The notes: generated by a model from the sequence alone, not told the origin. DNA of 64,000 nucleotides from Alloalcanivorax profundimaris (GCF_015265435.1 NZ_JABJWH010000006.1:267188-331187), one strand, 5' to 3'. Shown: positions 37,430-49,933, counted from the stretch's first letter. Program-made: numbers and translations.

Positions 37430-38920
37430 ATGGCTTCCTACCTTCTCGCCATCGACCAGGGCACCACCAGCTCCCGCGCCATCGTGTTCGACCGCCACGG
37501 GGAAGCCGTGGGCCAGGCGCAGAAGGAATTCCGTCAGCATTTCCCCCGCGACGGCTGGGTCGAGCACGACGCCATGGAGATCTGGAACGACGCTCTGACG
37601 CTGTGCCGCCAGGCGCTGCGCAACGCCGGCGTGGAAGCCGCCGACCTGGCCGGCATCGGCATCACCAACCAGCGCGAAACCACGGTGCTCTGGGACCGCC
37701 ACACCGGCGAGCCCCTGGCCCGGGCCATCGTCTGGCAGGACCGGCGCACCGCCGACCGCTGCCAGGCCCTCAAGGACGGCGGCCACGAGGAACCGGTGCG
37801 CGCGCGCACCGGCCTGCTGCTGGACCCCTATTTCTCCGCCACCAAGCTGGGCTGGCTGCTGGACAACGTGGACGGCGCCCGGCGCCGCGCCGAGGCCGGC
37901 GAGCTGGCGTTCGGCACCATCGACTGCTGGTTGCTGTGGAAGCTCACCCACGGCCGGGTGCACGCCACCGACGCCACCAACGCCTCGCGGACCCTGCTGT
38001 TCAACATCCATGAACAACGCTGGGACCCGGAGTTGCTGGCGTTGTTCGACATTCCCGCCTCGCTGCTGCCGGAGGTGCGTGACAGCGCCGGCGAGTTCGG
38101 CCGCACCGACACCGGCCTGCTGGGCGCCCCGGTGCCGGTGGCGGGCATCGCCGGTGACCAGCAGGCGGCCCTGGTGGGGCAGGCCTGTTTCGAGCCGGGC
38201 ATGGTGAAAAGCACCTACGGCACCGGTTGCTTCATGGTCATGAACACCGGCCAGGCGGTGCATTCGGACAACCGCCTGCTGACCACCGTGGGCTACCGCC
38301 TGAACGGACGCACCACCTATGCCCTGGAAGGCTCCATCTTCGTCGCCGGCGCCGCCATCCAGTGGCTGCGCGACGGCCTCAACCTGATTTCCCACGCCAG
38401 CGAGACCGAGGCCCTGGCGCGCCGGGTGGGCTCCGCCGGCGGCGTCTATCTGGTGCCGGCGTTCACCGGCCTGGGGGCGCCCTGGTGGGACCCCCACGCC
38501 CGCGGCGCCCTGCTCGGGCTGACCCGGGACACCGGCATCGCCGAGGTGGTCACCGCCGGTCTCGAGGCGGTCTGTTATCAGTCCCGGGACCTGCTGGAAG
38601 CGATGGCGGCGGATTGTGGGCGCCGGCCCACCGCCCTGCGCGTGGACGGTGGCATGGTGGTCAACAACTGGCTCAGCCAGACCCTGGCCGACGTGCTCGG
38701 CGTGCGCGTGGACCGGCCCCGGGTCACCGAAACCACCGCCCTGGGCGCCGCCTACCTGGCCGGCCTGGGCGTGGGCTGGTTCGATGATCTGCCGGCGGTG
38801 GCCGAGCACTGGCAGCGCGATCGGGCCTTCGAGCCGGCCCTGGACGAAGCGGAGCGCGAACGCCGTTATCAGGGTTGGTGTGAAGCGGTTCAGCGTGTGT
38901 GTTCGGATAGTCGGCGGTGA
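37430..38920 (+). CDS. glpK: Glycerol kinase
   Basis: Phosphorylates glycerol to glycerol 3-phosphate; 496 aa, the usual length. FGGY-family signatures: [17 protein letters not shown] at the N-terminus (phosphate 1), [46 protein letters not shown] (the classical GlpK signature), and [21 protein letters not shown] use the ATG at 37430, placed 6 bp after AAGGGA; the ATG at 37424 is too close to that site. No glpF or glpD is adjacent. It follows rstB by 46 bp and may be co-transcribed or have its own promoter. Confidence 0.94.
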   Translation: MASYLLAIDQGTTSSRAIVFDRHGEAVGQAQKEFRQHFPRDGWVEHDAMEIWNDALTLCRQALRNAGVEAADLAGIGITNQRETTVLWDRHTGEPLARAIVWQDRRTADRCQALKDGGHEEPVRARTGLLLDPYFSATKLGWLLDNVDGARRRAEAGELAFGTIDCWLLWKLTHGRVHATDATNASRTLLFNIHEQRWDPELLALFDIPASLLPEVRDSAGEFGRTDTGLLGAPVPVAGIAGDQQAALVGQACFEPGMVKSTYGTGCFMVMNTGQAVHSDNRLLTTVGYRLNGRTTYALEGSIFVAGAAIQWLRDGLNLISHASETEALARRVGSAGGVYLVPAFTGLGAPWWDPHARGALLGLTRDTGIAEVVTAGLEAVCYQSRDLLEAMAADCGRRPTALRVDGGMVVNNWLSQTLADVLGVRVDRPRVTETTALGAAYLAGLGVGWFDDLPAVAEHWQRDRAFEPALDEAERERRYQGWCEAVQRVCSDSRR

Positions 38921-39009
38921 ATTCCCGACCAAAAATGTGATTTGACGCACATTTTTAATTATCATCGGCGAAAGTTGCCGGTGTCCTGTCGATCCATCAT
39001 TCCTAGCCC

Positions 39010-39032
39010 CCCGTGACGCCTGGCGTCACGGG
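39010..39032. repeat. Perfect inverted repeat downstream of glpK
   Basis: CCCGTGACGCC and GGCGTCACGGG, 11 bp each, around a single T. It lies 89 bp after glpK with no T-tract, so it is either a factor-independent stop of low quality or an operator for the GGDEF genes that begin at 39094. Confidence 0.6.
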
Positions 39033-39093
39033 CCGGGGACGTTTGCGTTGAGCGCCGGTTCGTTGTGCATCATGGCCTTGGGGGAAGGAGCGT

Positions 39094-40194
39094 ATGCGCG
39101 GATGGCGCTGCACGGCGCCCGACCGGCGCCAGGAATTCTACCTGCGCCGGCTGGCGTTCGCTTTGCTGGTGGGCGGCGCGGCCCACACCCTGGTGTGCTG
39201 GCTGACGCTGCAATGGGGCTTCTTCCGTGGCGGCGAGAATGCTTTCTGGCGCCTGTTCGCGGTGATCTGGGGCGGCCACCTGGCCTTGCTTGCCTTCGCG
39301 CAGAGCGGCGCCAACCGGCGCCTGCGCGACCCGGCCATGACCGAACCCCTGATGATCTGGTCGACCCTGGTGCTGCTGCTCTCCGTGGTGTTCGTGGAGC
39401 AGGCCCAGCTGGCGGTGATGACCTTCTTCTTCGCGGTGCTGCACCAGGGCGTGTTCCGGGTGCGCCGGCGCGCGGTGGCGCGGGCCGCCGTGGTGGCCGT
39501 GGCCGGCTACGGGCTGGTGTTGCTGTCGCTGCGCCTGCAGGGGGATTTGACCCGGCCCGCCGCCGCCTGGAGTCAGTGGCTGCTGTTCGCCTTCACCACC
39601 CTGGCCATGGTGTTGCTGGCCAGCGAGATCTCCACCATCCGCCTGCGGCTGCGCCAGCGCAACGGCCAGCTCTCCGAACTGCTGGAACGGATTCAGGACC
39701 TGGCGGTGAAGGACGAGCTCACCGGCCTGTACTCCCGTCGCCATGCCATGGAACTGCTCGCCAAGAGCTGTGGCCAGGCGCGCCGGGGCGCCTTCTTGCT
39801 GGCGGTGGCGTTCGTCGACCTGGATCATTTCAAGCGCATCAACGACCGCCATGGCCACCTGTTCGGCGACCGGGTGCTGATGCGCTTCGCCGACCTGACC
39901 CGCCGTTACCTGGGTGAAAAGGATCTGGCCGCGCGGCTGGGCGGCGAGGAGTTCCTGCTGGTGCTGCCGGTGCTGGATCTGGCCCAGGCCCGCGCCACCG
40001 TGGAAGGCCTGATGACGGCGCTGCGCGCCCAGCGGTTCATGGCGGCGCCGGCCCTGGAAGTGACCGCTTCCGTGGGGCTCACCGTGGTGGGCGCCACGGA
40101 GAGCCCGGACCAGGTGCTGGCCCGGGCCGACCGGCTGCTCTATCAGGCCAAGACCGGCGGCCGGGACCGCATCGTGATCGAGGGGCCGCCATGA
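39094..40194 (+). CDS. Membrane diguanylate cyclase (GGDEF), copy 1, no I-site
   Basis: Makes the second messenger c-di-GMP from GTP; 366 aa. The N-terminal half has about six hydrophobic segments (residues 18-185). A short coiled linker (LRQRNGQLSELLERIQDL) leads to the GGDEF domain (about 200-360): DELTGLYSRRHAMELL, AFVDLDHFKRINDRHGHLFGD and the active-site loop LGGEEFLLVLP. The intact GGEEF suggests activity. The inhibitory RxxD motif expected four residues before ARLGGEEF reads GEKD, so product inhibition is probably lost. ATG at 39094 follows GGGGAAGGAG; the stop overlaps the next GGDEF gene (ATGA). Confidence 0.87.
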   Translation: MRGWRCTAPDRRQEFYLRRLAFALLVGGAAHTLVCWLTLQWGFFRGGENAFWRLFAVIWGGHLALLAFAQSGANRRLRDPAMTEPLMIWSTLVLLLSVVFVEQAQLAVMTFFFAVLHQGVFRVRRRAVARAAVVAVAGYGLVLLSLRLQGDLTRPAAAWSQWLLFAFTTLAMVLLASEISTIRLRLRQRNGQLSELLERIQDLAVKDELTGLYSRRHAMELLAKSCGQARRGAFLLAVAFVDLDHFKRINDRHGHLFGDRVLMRFADLTRRYLGEKDLAARLGGEEFLLVLPVLDLAQARATVEGLMTALRAQRFMAAPALEVTASVGLTVVGATESPDQVLARADRLLYQAKTGGRDRIVIEGPP

Positions 40195-41321
40195 AGGACG
40201 GCGGGATCAAGGACGGTGAGTGGCGCCGGGTGCGCCGGCTGACCGTCAACGAGCAGCGTCTGCTGCGCCGCCATGGCCGCGCCCTGGTGTCGGTGTCCGG
40301 TTTGCACGCCCTGCTCACCATGCTGCTGTGGTGGATGGGCGCGCTGCATCTGCCGGCGCCGGTGTTGTGGGGGCTGCTGGCGGTGCTCGCCGGTAGCGCC
40401 ATGCTCTACTTGCTGTTCCTGGAAAGCGGTGTCACCGCGGAGTGGCGCGAGCCGAGCCTGTCGTTTCCCATGGCGACGCTGTTGCTGTGCACCTTCCTGG
40501 TCACCGCCTACGGCCTGGACGAGGCGCGCATCAGCGCGCTGATGCTGTTCTTCCCGCTGCTGCTGCTGGTGTCGTTCCGGCTTGGCGCCGGCGCCCTGCT
40601 GGTGCTGGCGCTGCTCGCCAGCCTCGGCTACGCGGTCATGCTGACCCTGGCCTGGTCGCTCCACGGGGTGCGCGTGAGCCCGGTGCTGGAGGCCCTGATG
40701 TGGCTGGTGTTTTCCCTGGTGAGCCTGAGTTTCGCGGTCACCGGCAGCGGCGTGAACGGCCTGCGGCGGCGGTTGGCGGTGAAGAATCTGGCCCTGGCGG
40801 ACGCCCTGGAGCAGGTGCGCGACCTGGCGATCCGCGATGACCTCACCGGCCTGTTCAACCGGCGCCACATCATGGAGGTGTTGGAGCGGCAGAAGGGGCT
40901 GGCGGACAGCGGCATCTATCCGTTCTCGGTGTGCTACGTGGACCTGGATTACTTCAAGGCGATCAACGACGCCTTCGGTCACGGCTGGGGCGACCGGGTG
41001 CTACGCGACTTCGCCGAGCACGCCCTGGCGGATCTGCGCGAGGGGGATTACCTGGCCCGGCTAGGCGGCGAGGAGTTCATTCTGGTGCTGCCGCAGAGCG
41101 ATCTGGACGGCGCCGAGCTGGTGGCCGAGCGGTTGCGCCGGCGCTGGGGGGAACGGAGTTTCCGGGCCCTCAACGGGCCGCCCAAGGTGAGCCTGTCCGC
41201 CGGGGTGGCCAGCTATCGGGTGGGCGAGACCATCGACCAGCTGCTGGCCCGGGCCGACCACGCGCTCTATCTGGCCAAGAGCAGTGGCCGCGACCGGGTC
41301 CGCCGCGAGGTTCAGCCCTGA
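40191..41321 (+). CDS. Membrane diguanylate cyclase (GGDEF), copy 2, with I-site
   Basis: Diguanylate cyclase of 376 aa. About six hydrophobic segments span residues 32-195; the GGDEF domain covers about 210-370 ([48 protein letters not shown]). Unlike copy 1 it keeps the inhibitory RxxD site (R-E-G-D) before the GGEEF loop. It starts in the stop of copy 1, so the pair is translationally coupled and may form a heterodimer or tune output. The last 10 bases overlap the end of the convergent argF gene. Confidence 0.87.
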   Translation: MKDGGIKDGEWRRVRRLTVNEQRLLRRHGRALVSVSGLHALLTMLLWWMGALHLPAPVLWGLLAVLAGSAMLYLLFLESGVTAEWREPSLSFPMATLLLCTFLVTAYGLDEARISALMLFFPLLLLVSFRLGAGALLVLALLASLGYAVMLTLAWSLHGVRVSPVLEALMWLVFSLVSLSFAVTGSGVNGLRRRLAVKNLALADALEQVRDLAIRDDLTGLFNRRHIMEVLERQKGLADSGIYPFSVCYVDLDYFKAINDAFGHGWGDRVLRDFAEHALADLREGDYLARLGGEEFILVLPQSDLDGAELVAERLRRRWGERSFRALNGPPKVSLSAGVASYRVGETIDQLLARADHALYLAKSSGRDRVRREVQP

Positions 41322-42219
41322 CCGGCGACCAGGAACTCGAGCAGCGCCTTCTGCGCGTGCAGCCGGTTTTCCGCCTGATCCCAGACCACTGAACGGGGGT
41401 CGTCCAGCATGTCGTGGCTGATTTCCTCGCCACGGTGGGCGGGCAGGCAGTGCATGAACAGCGCCTCCGGGTCGGCGTGGTCCATCAGCGCCGGGCTCAC
41501 CTGGTAGTCGGCGAAGCGCCGCGCCCGTTCCGCCTGTTCCTCTTCCTGGCCCATGGAGGCCCACACGTCGGTGGACACCAGATGGGCGCCGGCCACGGCC
41601 TTGGCCGGATCCGGTTCCAGGGTCACCCGGTGGGCGAACTCCGCCACCAGTTCCGGCGGCGGCTCGAAGCCCTCCGGGCAGGACACCACCAGCTCGAAGC
41701 CGAACTGCTCGGCGGCGTTGATGTAGCTGGCGCACATGTTGTTGCCGTCGCCGATCCAGGCCACCTTCTTGCCTTCGATGGCGCCGCGATGCTCCACGTA
41801 GGTCTGCATGTCGGCGAGCAGCTGGCAGGGATGGAACTGGTCGGTGAGGGCATTGATCACCGGCACCCGGGAGTAGCCGGCGAAGGTTTCCACGGTGGCG
41901 TGATCGAAGGTGCGGATCATCACCACGTCGACCATGCGCGAGAGCACCCGGGCGGAATCCTCCACCGGCTCGCCGCGGCCCAGCTGGGTATCGCGGGGCG
42001 ACAGGAACACGCTGGCGCCGCCGAACTGGGTCATGGCCACCTCGAAGGACACCCGTGTGCGGGTGGAGGACTTCTCGAAGATCATGCCCAGGGTCTTGCC
42101 GCGCAGGGGTTCATGGAACTGGCCCGTGTGCAGCATGGTTTTCAGTTCCACGGCGCGCTGGATCAGGTAACCCAGCTCCTTGGGCGTCAGGTCCATCAGG
42201 GTAAGGAAATGACGGGTGC

Positions 42220-42223
<4 letters not shown>
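41312..42223 (-). CDS. argF: Ornithine carbamoyltransferase
   Basis: Makes citrulline from ornithine and carbamoyl phosphate; 303 aa. The carbamoyl-phosphate site STRTR is in [17 protein letters not shown] is in [14 protein letters not shown]; the ornithine/catalytic loop [10 protein letters not shown] is near the C-terminus. The ATG at 42223 overlaps the argD stop (ATGA), so argD-argF form a coupled leftward arginine-biosynthesis operon. Its 3' end overlaps the convergent GGDEF gene by 10 bp. Confidence 0.95.
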
Positions 42224-43401
<1,178 letters not shown>

Positions 43402-43418
43402 TTCTTTCTCACCAAACG

Positions 43419-43441
43419 AAAAACGGCAGCCTTGGCTGCCG
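43419..43441 (-). terminator. Terminator-like hairpin in the argD leader
   Basis: On the minus strand CGGCAGCC and GGCTGCCG pair perfectly around AA and are followed by TTTTT, 18 bp before the argD ATG. It begins about 6 bases after the predicted transcription start, so it could act as an attenuator or merely as a 5' stabilising stem; it might also stop antisense readthrough. Confidence 0.7.
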
Positions 43442-43453
43442 GGTGGATTGTGG

Positions 43454-43482
43454 ATAATACTGGCGCGCGGGATAGGACGCAA
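43454..43482 (-). promoter_or_regulatory. Sigma-70 promoter of argD-argF
   Basis: On the minus strand TTGCGT (43482-43477) and TATTAT (43459-43454) have a 17-base spacer. A perfect DnaA-type nonamer, TTATCCACA (43457-43449), overlaps the -10. Predicted start of transcription is near 43447. Confidence 0.7.
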
Positions 43483-43516
43483 TTGGCTGGATCGCGGCGG
43501 TCGCCGCGCCCGCCCG

Positions 43517-43539
43517 GTAGGAGCGGCTTGGGCCGCGAT
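43517..43539. repeat. Single REP-like unit upstream of hyuB
   Basis: GTAGGAGCGGCTTGGGCCGC followed by GATG resembles one arm of the paired REP-like repeats. It lies between the argD promoter and the hyuB start. Confidence 0.6.
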
Positions 43540-43555
43540 GGCGACGGAGGACCCC

Positions 43556-45112
43556 ATGGACCCGATTCAATTGAGCATTTTCGCCAACCGCCTGGCCGGC
43601 ATCTGCGACGAGATGGGGGCCCTGCTGCGCGCCAGTGCCCTGTCGCCGAACATCAAGGACCGCCTCGACTTCTCCTGCGCCATCTTCGACGCCGGCGGCG
43701 GCCTGTGCGCCCAGGCGGCGCACATTCCGGTGCACCTGGGTTCCATGGCCTACGCCATGGCCGATCTGGTGGAAGGCCGCGAATGGCGGCCCGGCGACCT
43801 GCTGGTGGTCAACGATCCCTACCTGGGCGGCACCCATCTGCCGGACGTCACCGTGGTGGCCCCGGTGTTCGTGGACGGCGCCCCGCGTGCCTTCACCGTT
43901 ACCCGCGCCCACCACGCCAACATCGGCGCCAGCAGCCCCGGTTCCATGCCGGTATCGCGCACGCTGGAGGAGGAAGGGCTGGTGATCGCGCCGCAGTGGC
44001 TCAAGCGCGCCGGCGACTGGCAACTGCCCCTGTGCCGCCAGCTGGCCGGCCTGGAACCGGACCCGGCGGCCACCGGGGCGCCGCTGGATGTGCCCCGGTT
44101 CGCCGATTTCGCCGCCCAGGCCAGCGCCTGCCAGGCCGGCGCCCGGCGACTGGCGGCGCTGATCGCCGAGCGCGGTCCGGCGGCGCTGGAAACCGCTCTG
44201 GCCGCCCTCAACGACTACGGCGAGCGGCGCATGCGCCAGCGGCTCGCCCACCTGGCGGACGGCGCCTACCACTTCACCGACTGGATGGACGACGACGGCC
44301 AGGGCCAGCAGGACATCGCCATCGCGGTCACCCTCACCGTGGACGGCGACCGCGCCCACCTGGATTTCACCGGTACCGCCGACCAGGTGGCCGGCAACAT
44401 CAACTGCCCGCTGTCGGTGGCCGCGGCGGCGGCCTGGTACGGCTTCCGCTGCCTGCTGCCCGACGACGCGCCGTCCTGCGCCGGCCTGTTCCGGCCGATC
44501 ACCCTGGCGGCCCCGGAGGGCAGTCTGGTCAACGCCCGCCGGCCCGGCGCGGTGGCCGCCGGCAACGTGGAAACCAGCTCGCGCATCGTCGACGTGGTGC
44601 TCGGCGCCCTGGCGAACGCCCTGCCGGAGGCGATTCCGGCGGCCAGCCAGGGCACCATGAATAACCTGGCCATGGGCGAGGGCGGCGAGCACCCCTGGGA
44701 CTATTACGAGACCATGGCCGGCGGCATGGGCGCCCACGCCGCCGGCGACGGCCTGTCGGCGGTGCACAGCCACATGACCAACACCCTCAACACGCCCATC
44801 GAGAGCGTGGAGGAGCACTATCCGCTGCGGGTGTGGCGCTACGCCCTGCGGCGCGGCAGCGGCGGCGCCGGTCATCACCGGGGCGGCGATGGTATTGAGC
44901 GGGAACTGGAGTTCCTGGGGCCGGCGCGCTTCACCCTGCTCACCGAGCGTCGCCGTCACCGGCCCTGGGGCCTGGCCGGCGGGGCGCCCGGCGCCGCCGG
45001 TGAGAACCGCCTTAACGGCCGGCCCCTGCCGCCCAAGTATTCCGGGTACGCCGCCGGCGGCGACCGGCTATGGCTGGCTTCCCCCGGCGGGGGCGGGTAC
45101 GGCCGGGTCTGA
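43556..45112 (+). CDS. Hydantoinase B / oxoprolinase family protein (HyuB), solo
   Basis: Protein of 518 aa of the hydantoinase B family, the subunit that with HyuA hydrolyses cyclic amides such as hydantoins or 5-oxoproline with ATP. Family signatures: [78 protein letters not shown] and [20 protein letters not shown]. The ATG at 43556 follows GGAGG. No HyuA (hydantoinase A) gene flanks it; it stands alone between argD and a TonB receptor, so the partner must be elsewhere or the protein works differently. Confidence 0.83.
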   Translation: MDPIQLSIFANRLAGICDEMGALLRASALSPNIKDRLDFSCAIFDAGGGLCAQAAHIPVHLGSMAYAMADLVEGREWRPGDLLVVNDPYLGGTHLPDVTVVAPVFVDGAPRAFTVTRAHHANIGASSPGSMPVSRTLEEEGLVIAPQWLKRAGDWQLPLCRQLAGLEPDPAATGAPLDVPRFADFAAQASACQAGARRLAALIAERGPAALETALAALNDYGERRMRQRLAHLADGAYHFTDWMDDDGQGQQDIAIAVTLTVDGDRAHLDFTGTADQVAGNINCPLSVAAAAAWYGFRCLLPDDAPSCAGLFRPITLAAPEGSLVNARRPGAVAAGNVETSSRIVDVVLGALANALPEAIPAASQGTMNNLAMGEGGEHPWDYYETMAGGMGAHAAGDGLSAVHSHMTNTLNTPIESVEEHYPLRVWRYALRRGSGGAGHHRGGDGIERELEFLGPARFTLLTERRRHRPWGLAGGAPGAAGENRLNGRPLPPKYSGYAAGGDRLWLASPGGGGYGRV

Positions 45113-45149
45113 CATGGGCACGTGAAGCGTCAAGTAACTACCTGGTAAC

Positions 45150-45168
45150 AAGAATCAGTTTCATTATC
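45150..45168. promoter_or_regulatory. Fur box candidate
   Basis: The 19 bases AAGAATCAGTTTCATTATC match the Fur consensus at 13 positions, including all of CATTATC. It lies 57 bp upstream of a TonB-dependent receptor start, where iron control is expected. Confidence 0.5.
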
Positions 45169-45225
45169 TTCCCCGGTGTTTGTGACAACCGTTTTACGAA
45201 ACATGGACACCATGGGGAAAGGATA

Positions 45226-47418
45226 ATGACGAAATCACAGCCCGTGTCGGGGCTTCTCCATTGGCTCGGTGGCGTGCCGGCCTTGATGTTCGCGGGCGCG
45301 GTGGCCGCCGAGCCCCATCGTCTGCCGGCGGTGGAGATCATCGGCCCCTCCAGCGACACCTTCAGCCTGGCCGGTTCCGCCTACGTGCTTTCCGAGGAAG
45401 ATCTGGAACGCAAGGAATACACCGATGTGCATCGCATGTTGCGCGATGTGCCCGGCGTCTATGTGCGCGAGGAGGATGGCTTTGGCCTGCGTCCCAATAT
45501 CGGCATTCGCGGTACCGGCACGTCCCGCTCGGACCGGGTCTCGATGATGGAAGACGGCATCCTGATGGCCCCGGCCCCCTACGCGGCGCCGGCGGCCTAT
45601 TATTTCCCCAGCGCCGGGCGTTTCAGCGGCATCGAGGTGCTCAAGGGGCCGGACACCTTGCGCTATGGGCCTTTCACCGTGGGTGGCGCGATCAACTTCC
45701 TGTCCACGCCGATTCCCGCCGGGCGCGCCGGCCGGATCCAGCTGGAGGCCGGCGAGGACCGCCACCGGCGCGGCCATTTCTGGTACGGCGCCACCGAGGG
45801 GCAGTGGGGCTTTCTGCTGGAGACCCATCAGCAGGCCAGCGATGGGTTCAAGGACATTGATCGCTCCAATCGTGGCACCGGCTATGACAAGAGCGACTAT
45901 GTGGCCAAGCTGAGGTGGACCGCCGCCGCCGACGCCGCCGTGAAGCAGGCCTTTGAGCTGAAGCTGTCCCATTCCAGCGAGGTCTCCGATGAGACTTATC
46001 TGGGGCTCACCGACCGGGACTTCGACGCCAACCCCAACCGGCGCTATGGGCTCAGCGAGCGGGATCAGATGGACAACGACCACGACGGCATCGTGCTGCG
46101 CCATGACCTGGTGCTTGGCGAACGCAGCCGTCTGGAGACCGCTCTCTACCGCAATAAATTCAATCGCAACTGGTACAAGGTGGCCTCCGCCGGAGGGCAG
46201 GGCATCGGCGATCTTCTCGATGACGCCAACAATGGCGGGGGCGGGGCCCAGGCGATCCTGGACGGCCGCCAGGACGTCACCGACGTAAGGGTGAAGAACA
46301 ACAACCGGGAGTACACCGCCGAGGGGATTCAGACCGAGCTCTCCCACGGTTTTGACTGGGGCGGCGTGCGCCACGATATGGTCGCCGGGTTGCGCTTTCA
46401 CCGTGATGAGGTGGACCGCTACCAACCGGTGGATACCTTTGATCAGATCGACGGCGCGCTGGTGCCCACCGGTGTGATCCTGCCCACCGGCGGTGACAAT
46501 CGGGTGGAGACCGCGGATGCCTGGTCCGCCTGGCTGGTGGACAAGCTGTACCTGGGGGATGTGATCGTCACCGGTTCCCTGCGCTACGAGGACGTGGAAA
46601 CCGAGGCCAAACGCTATGCGGACCCGGGCCGGGCGTCGGTGAGCAGCCGTGTCGACAACCGGGTGGACGAGGTCATGGCCGGCTTGGGCGCCACCTGGCT
46701 GGTGGGCGACCAGTGGTCCCTGCTCGCCGGCGTGCACCAGGGCTTCGCGCCCCCCGGCGCCTCCTCCCTGGACGGCACCGATCCGGAGAAAAGCCTCAAT
46801 TATGAGATCGGAGCCCGTTACTGGGCCCCGGGCTTCAGCGCCGATGTGGTGGCGTTCCACAGCGATTACGAAAACACGGTGAACAACTGCTCGCTGGCGG
46901 CGCCGTGCCCCAACGGCAACACCAGCGGTTCGCAGAGTTTCGGTGAATCACGGGTGCACGGTCTGGAACTGGGCATCAACAGCCGCCTGTGGCGGGGCCG
47001 GGGCCTGGAGGCTCCGGTGCGCCTCGCCTATACCTATACCGACGGCGAGATCAGCGAGGATGCCGATGACGGCAGCGTCATGAGCGGTGATGTACTGCCC
47101 TATCTGCCGGAAAACCAGCTCAGCCTGACCCTGGGGCTGGAGCGTCCCGCCCGGTGGGGCGCCTACCTGACCACCGTCTACGTGGACGAGATGTGCATCA
47201 ATAACGCCTGTGACCGGCCGGGCTCGGACCGCTTCGACCGCACCGACGACGTGGTGGTGGTGGATCTGGCCACCTCCTACTACCTGAACAGCGACGTGGA
47301 GGTCTACGCCAAGGTGGACAACCTGCTGGACGACCAGGAAATTGTCGCGCGAACCCCCGACGGCGCCCGCCCGAACGCACCGCGCACCGCCTACATGGGG
47401 GTGCGGGTCGCCTTCTGA
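45226..47418 (+). CDS. TonB-dependent outer-membrane receptor (FecA-like)
   Basis: Outer-membrane receptor of 730 aa for an iron chelate or similar ligand. A signal peptide covers about residues 1-28. The plug domain follows (RMLRDVPGVYVREEDGFGL, IGIRGTGTSRSDRVSMMEDG, GIEVLKGPDTLRYGP), then a 22-strand barrel ending in Phe (YMGVRVAF). The plug wording resembles FecA-type ferric-citrate receptors, but there is no N-terminal signalling domain and no fecIR pair nearby. The ATG at 45226 follows AAAGGA. A Fur-box candidate upstream supports iron regulation. Ligand is not determinable. Confidence 0.87.
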   Translation: MTKSQPVSGLLHWLGGVPALMFAGAVAAEPHRLPAVEIIGPSSDTFSLAGSAYVLSEEDLERKEYTDVHRMLRDVPGVYVREEDGFGLRPNIGIRGTGTSRSDRVSMMEDGILMAPAPYAAPAAYYFPSAGRFSGIEVLKGPDTLRYGPFTVGGAINFLSTPIPAGRAGRIQLEAGEDRHRRGHFWYGATEGQWGFLLETHQQASDGFKDIDRSNRGTGYDKSDYVAKLRWTAAADAAVKQAFELKLSHSSEVSDETYLGLTDRDFDANPNRRYGLSERDQMDNDHDGIVLRHDLVLGERSRLETALYRNKFNRNWYKVASAGGQGIGDLLDDANNGGGGAQAILDGRQDVTDVRVKNNNREYTAEGIQTELSHGFDWGGVRHDMVAGLRFHRDEVDRYQPVDTFDQIDGALVPTGVILPTGGDNRVETADAWSAWLVDKLYLGDVIVTGSLRYEDVETEAKRYADPGRASVSSRVDNRVDEVMAGLGATWLVGDQWSLLAGVHQGFAPPGASSLDGTDPEKSLNYEIGARYWAPGFSADVVAFHSDYENTVNNCSLAAPCPNGNTSGSQSFGESRVHGLELGINSRLWRGRGLEAPVRLAYTYTDGEISEDADDGSVMSGDVLPYLPENQLSLTLGLERPARWGAYLTTVYVDEMCINNACDRPGSDRFDRTDDVVVVDLATSYYLNSDVEVYAKVDNLLDDQEIVARTPDGARPNAPRTAYMGVRVAF

Positions 47419-47476
47419 CCGGCGCGGCTTGAAAGTGGAGGGCGGCGCCCTCATCCTCTACGCATTCCGGCGCGGG

Positions 47477-47485
47477 TGTTATACT
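47477..47485 (+). promoter_or_regulatory. Extended -10 promoter of grxD
   Basis: TGTTATACT is an extended -10 (TGn followed by TATACT). The predicted start near 47492 gives a leader of about 28 bases before the grxD ATG. No good -35 is visible, as is common for extended -10 promoters. Confidence 0.55.
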
Positions 47486-47519
47486 CGCGCCCACGATATT
47501 CCGTATACAGGTGGTTTAT

Positions 47520-47849
47520 ATGGACGATGTGATTCAGGTCATCAAGGACCAGATCGCGAAGAACCCGGTGCTGCTGTACATGAAAGGCACCCCCCAGTTT
47601 CCCCAGTGCGGTTTCTCCGCCCAGGTGGTGGAAGCCATGACCAGCGTGGGTAAGCCGTTCGCTTACGTGAACATTCTGGAAGCCCCGGAGATCCGCCAGT
47701 CCCTGAAGGACTTCGCCAACTGGCCCACCTATCCGCAGCTGTGGATCGGCGGCGAGCTGGTGGGCGGCTGCGACATCATCATGGAAATGTACCGCTCCGG
47801 TCAGCTCAAGGAGCTGGTGGACGACGCGGCGGTGGAAGGCGACGCCTGA
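47520..47849 (+). CDS. grxD: Monothiol glutaredoxin 4 (CGFS type)
   Basis: Iron-sulfur cluster carrier of 109 aa. It has the CGFS active site in GTPQFPQCGFSAQ and the glutathione-binding motifs WPTYPQLWIGGELVGGCDI. Known GrxD proteins bind a shared [2Fe-2S] cluster with BolA and hand it to target apoproteins. The ATG at 47520 follows AGGTGG. It ends at a bidirectional terminator shared with the convergent rnt gene. Confidence 0.95.
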   Translation: MDDVIQVIKDQIAKNPVLLYMKGTPQFPQCGFSAQVVEAMTSVGKPFAYVNILEAPEIRQSLKDFANWPTYPQLWIGGELVGGCDIIMEMYRSGQLKELVDDAAVEGDA

Positions 47850-47872
47850 ACCCGTTTCCGCCCCCGTCCACG

Positions 47873-47900
47873 AAAAAGGCGCCGATCCGGCGCCTTTTTT
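47873..47900. terminator. Bidirectional terminator between grxD and rnt
   Basis: AAAAAGGCGCC, GATCC, GGCGCCTTTTTT: a six-base GC stem with A-tract on the left and T-tract on the right, working on both strands between the convergent genes. Confidence 0.9.
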
Positions 47901-47907
47901 ATGGGCT

Positions 47908-48576
47908 TCAATCCAGGGCGTTGGCCAGGGTGGGGGGCATGTCGCCGGCCGGCGGCGGCGGCCAGCCGCCCAGGTCCCGGAAGCGGTTGACCATGGAGCA
48001 GAACAGCTCCGCGGTGCGGGTGGCGTCGTAGAGCGCCGAGTGGGCGTCGCGCTGGCTGAAGGCGATGCCCGCCGCCTCGCAGGCCTTGGCCAGCACGGTC
48101 TGGCCGTACACCAGGCCGGCCAGGGTGGCGGTGTCGAAGCTGGAGAACGGGTGGAAGGGGTTGCGCTTGACGTCGTTGCGCTCCGCCGCCGAGTTCAGGA
48201 AGCCCTGATCAAAGAAGCTGTTGTGCCCCACCAGCACCGCCCGGTTGCAGCCGTGCTGCTTGATCGCCTTGCGCACCGGCGCGAACACGCCCTTCAGGGC
48301 GGTGTCCTCGTCCACGGCGCCGCGCAGCGGGTTGTTCGGGTCGATGCCGGTGAAATCCAGCGCCGCCTGTTCGATGTTGGCGCCGGGGAAGGGGTCCACG
48401 TGAAAGTGCACCCGGGTGGACGGACGCAGGTAACCGCGGGCGTCCATGTCCAGCAACACCGCGGCGATTTCCAGCAGGGCGTCGTTGCGGGCATCGAAGC
48501 CGCCGGTTTCCACGTCCACCACCACGGGCAGGAATCCCCGGAACCGCAAGGCCAGGGAAGGGTGCTTGTCGCTCAT
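47908..48576 (-). CDS. rnt: Ribonuclease T
   Basis: 3'-exoribonuclease of 222 aa that trims tRNA and other stable RNA ends. DEDD-family motifs: [12 protein letters not shown] (Exo I, D and E), [11 protein letters not shown] (Exo II) and [14 protein letters not shown] (Exo III, H and D). The sequence [27 protein letters not shown] is typical of RNase T. The ATG at 48576 follows GGGAGATGGC; upstream in-frame starts add only a few residues. It is divergent from argG. Confidence 0.93.
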   Translation of the reverse strand: MSDKHPSLALRFRGFLPVVVDVETGGFDARNDALLEIAAVLLDMDARGYLRPSTRVHFHVDPFPGANIEQAALDFTGIDPNNPLRGAVDEDTALKGVFAPVRKAIKQHGCNRAVLVGHNSFFDQGFLNSAAERNDVKRNPFHPFSSFDTATLAGLVYGQTVLAKACEAAGIAFSQRDAHSALYDATRTAELFCSMVNRFRDLGGWPPPPAGDMPPTLANALD

Positions 48577-48655
48577 GCCATCTCCCATCAAAGCGGCGCT
48601 CATGCTACCCCATTACCGGCCCCCGGGACAGGTGACGGCGGCGGACCCCGGCGGG

Positions 48656-48661
48656 TACAAT
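48656..48661 (+). promoter_or_regulatory. -10 element of argG
   Basis: TACAAT, 36 bp before the argG ATG, with TGACGG 17 bases upstream as a weak -35. Located in the 121-bp gap between divergent rnt and argG. Confidence 0.5.
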
Positions 48662-48697
48662 ACGCCGCTTTCGTAACAGCAGTTCGTGGAGTGTGGC

Positions 48698-49921
<1,224 letters not shown>

Positions 49922-49933
49922 CCGGCGATCGCG

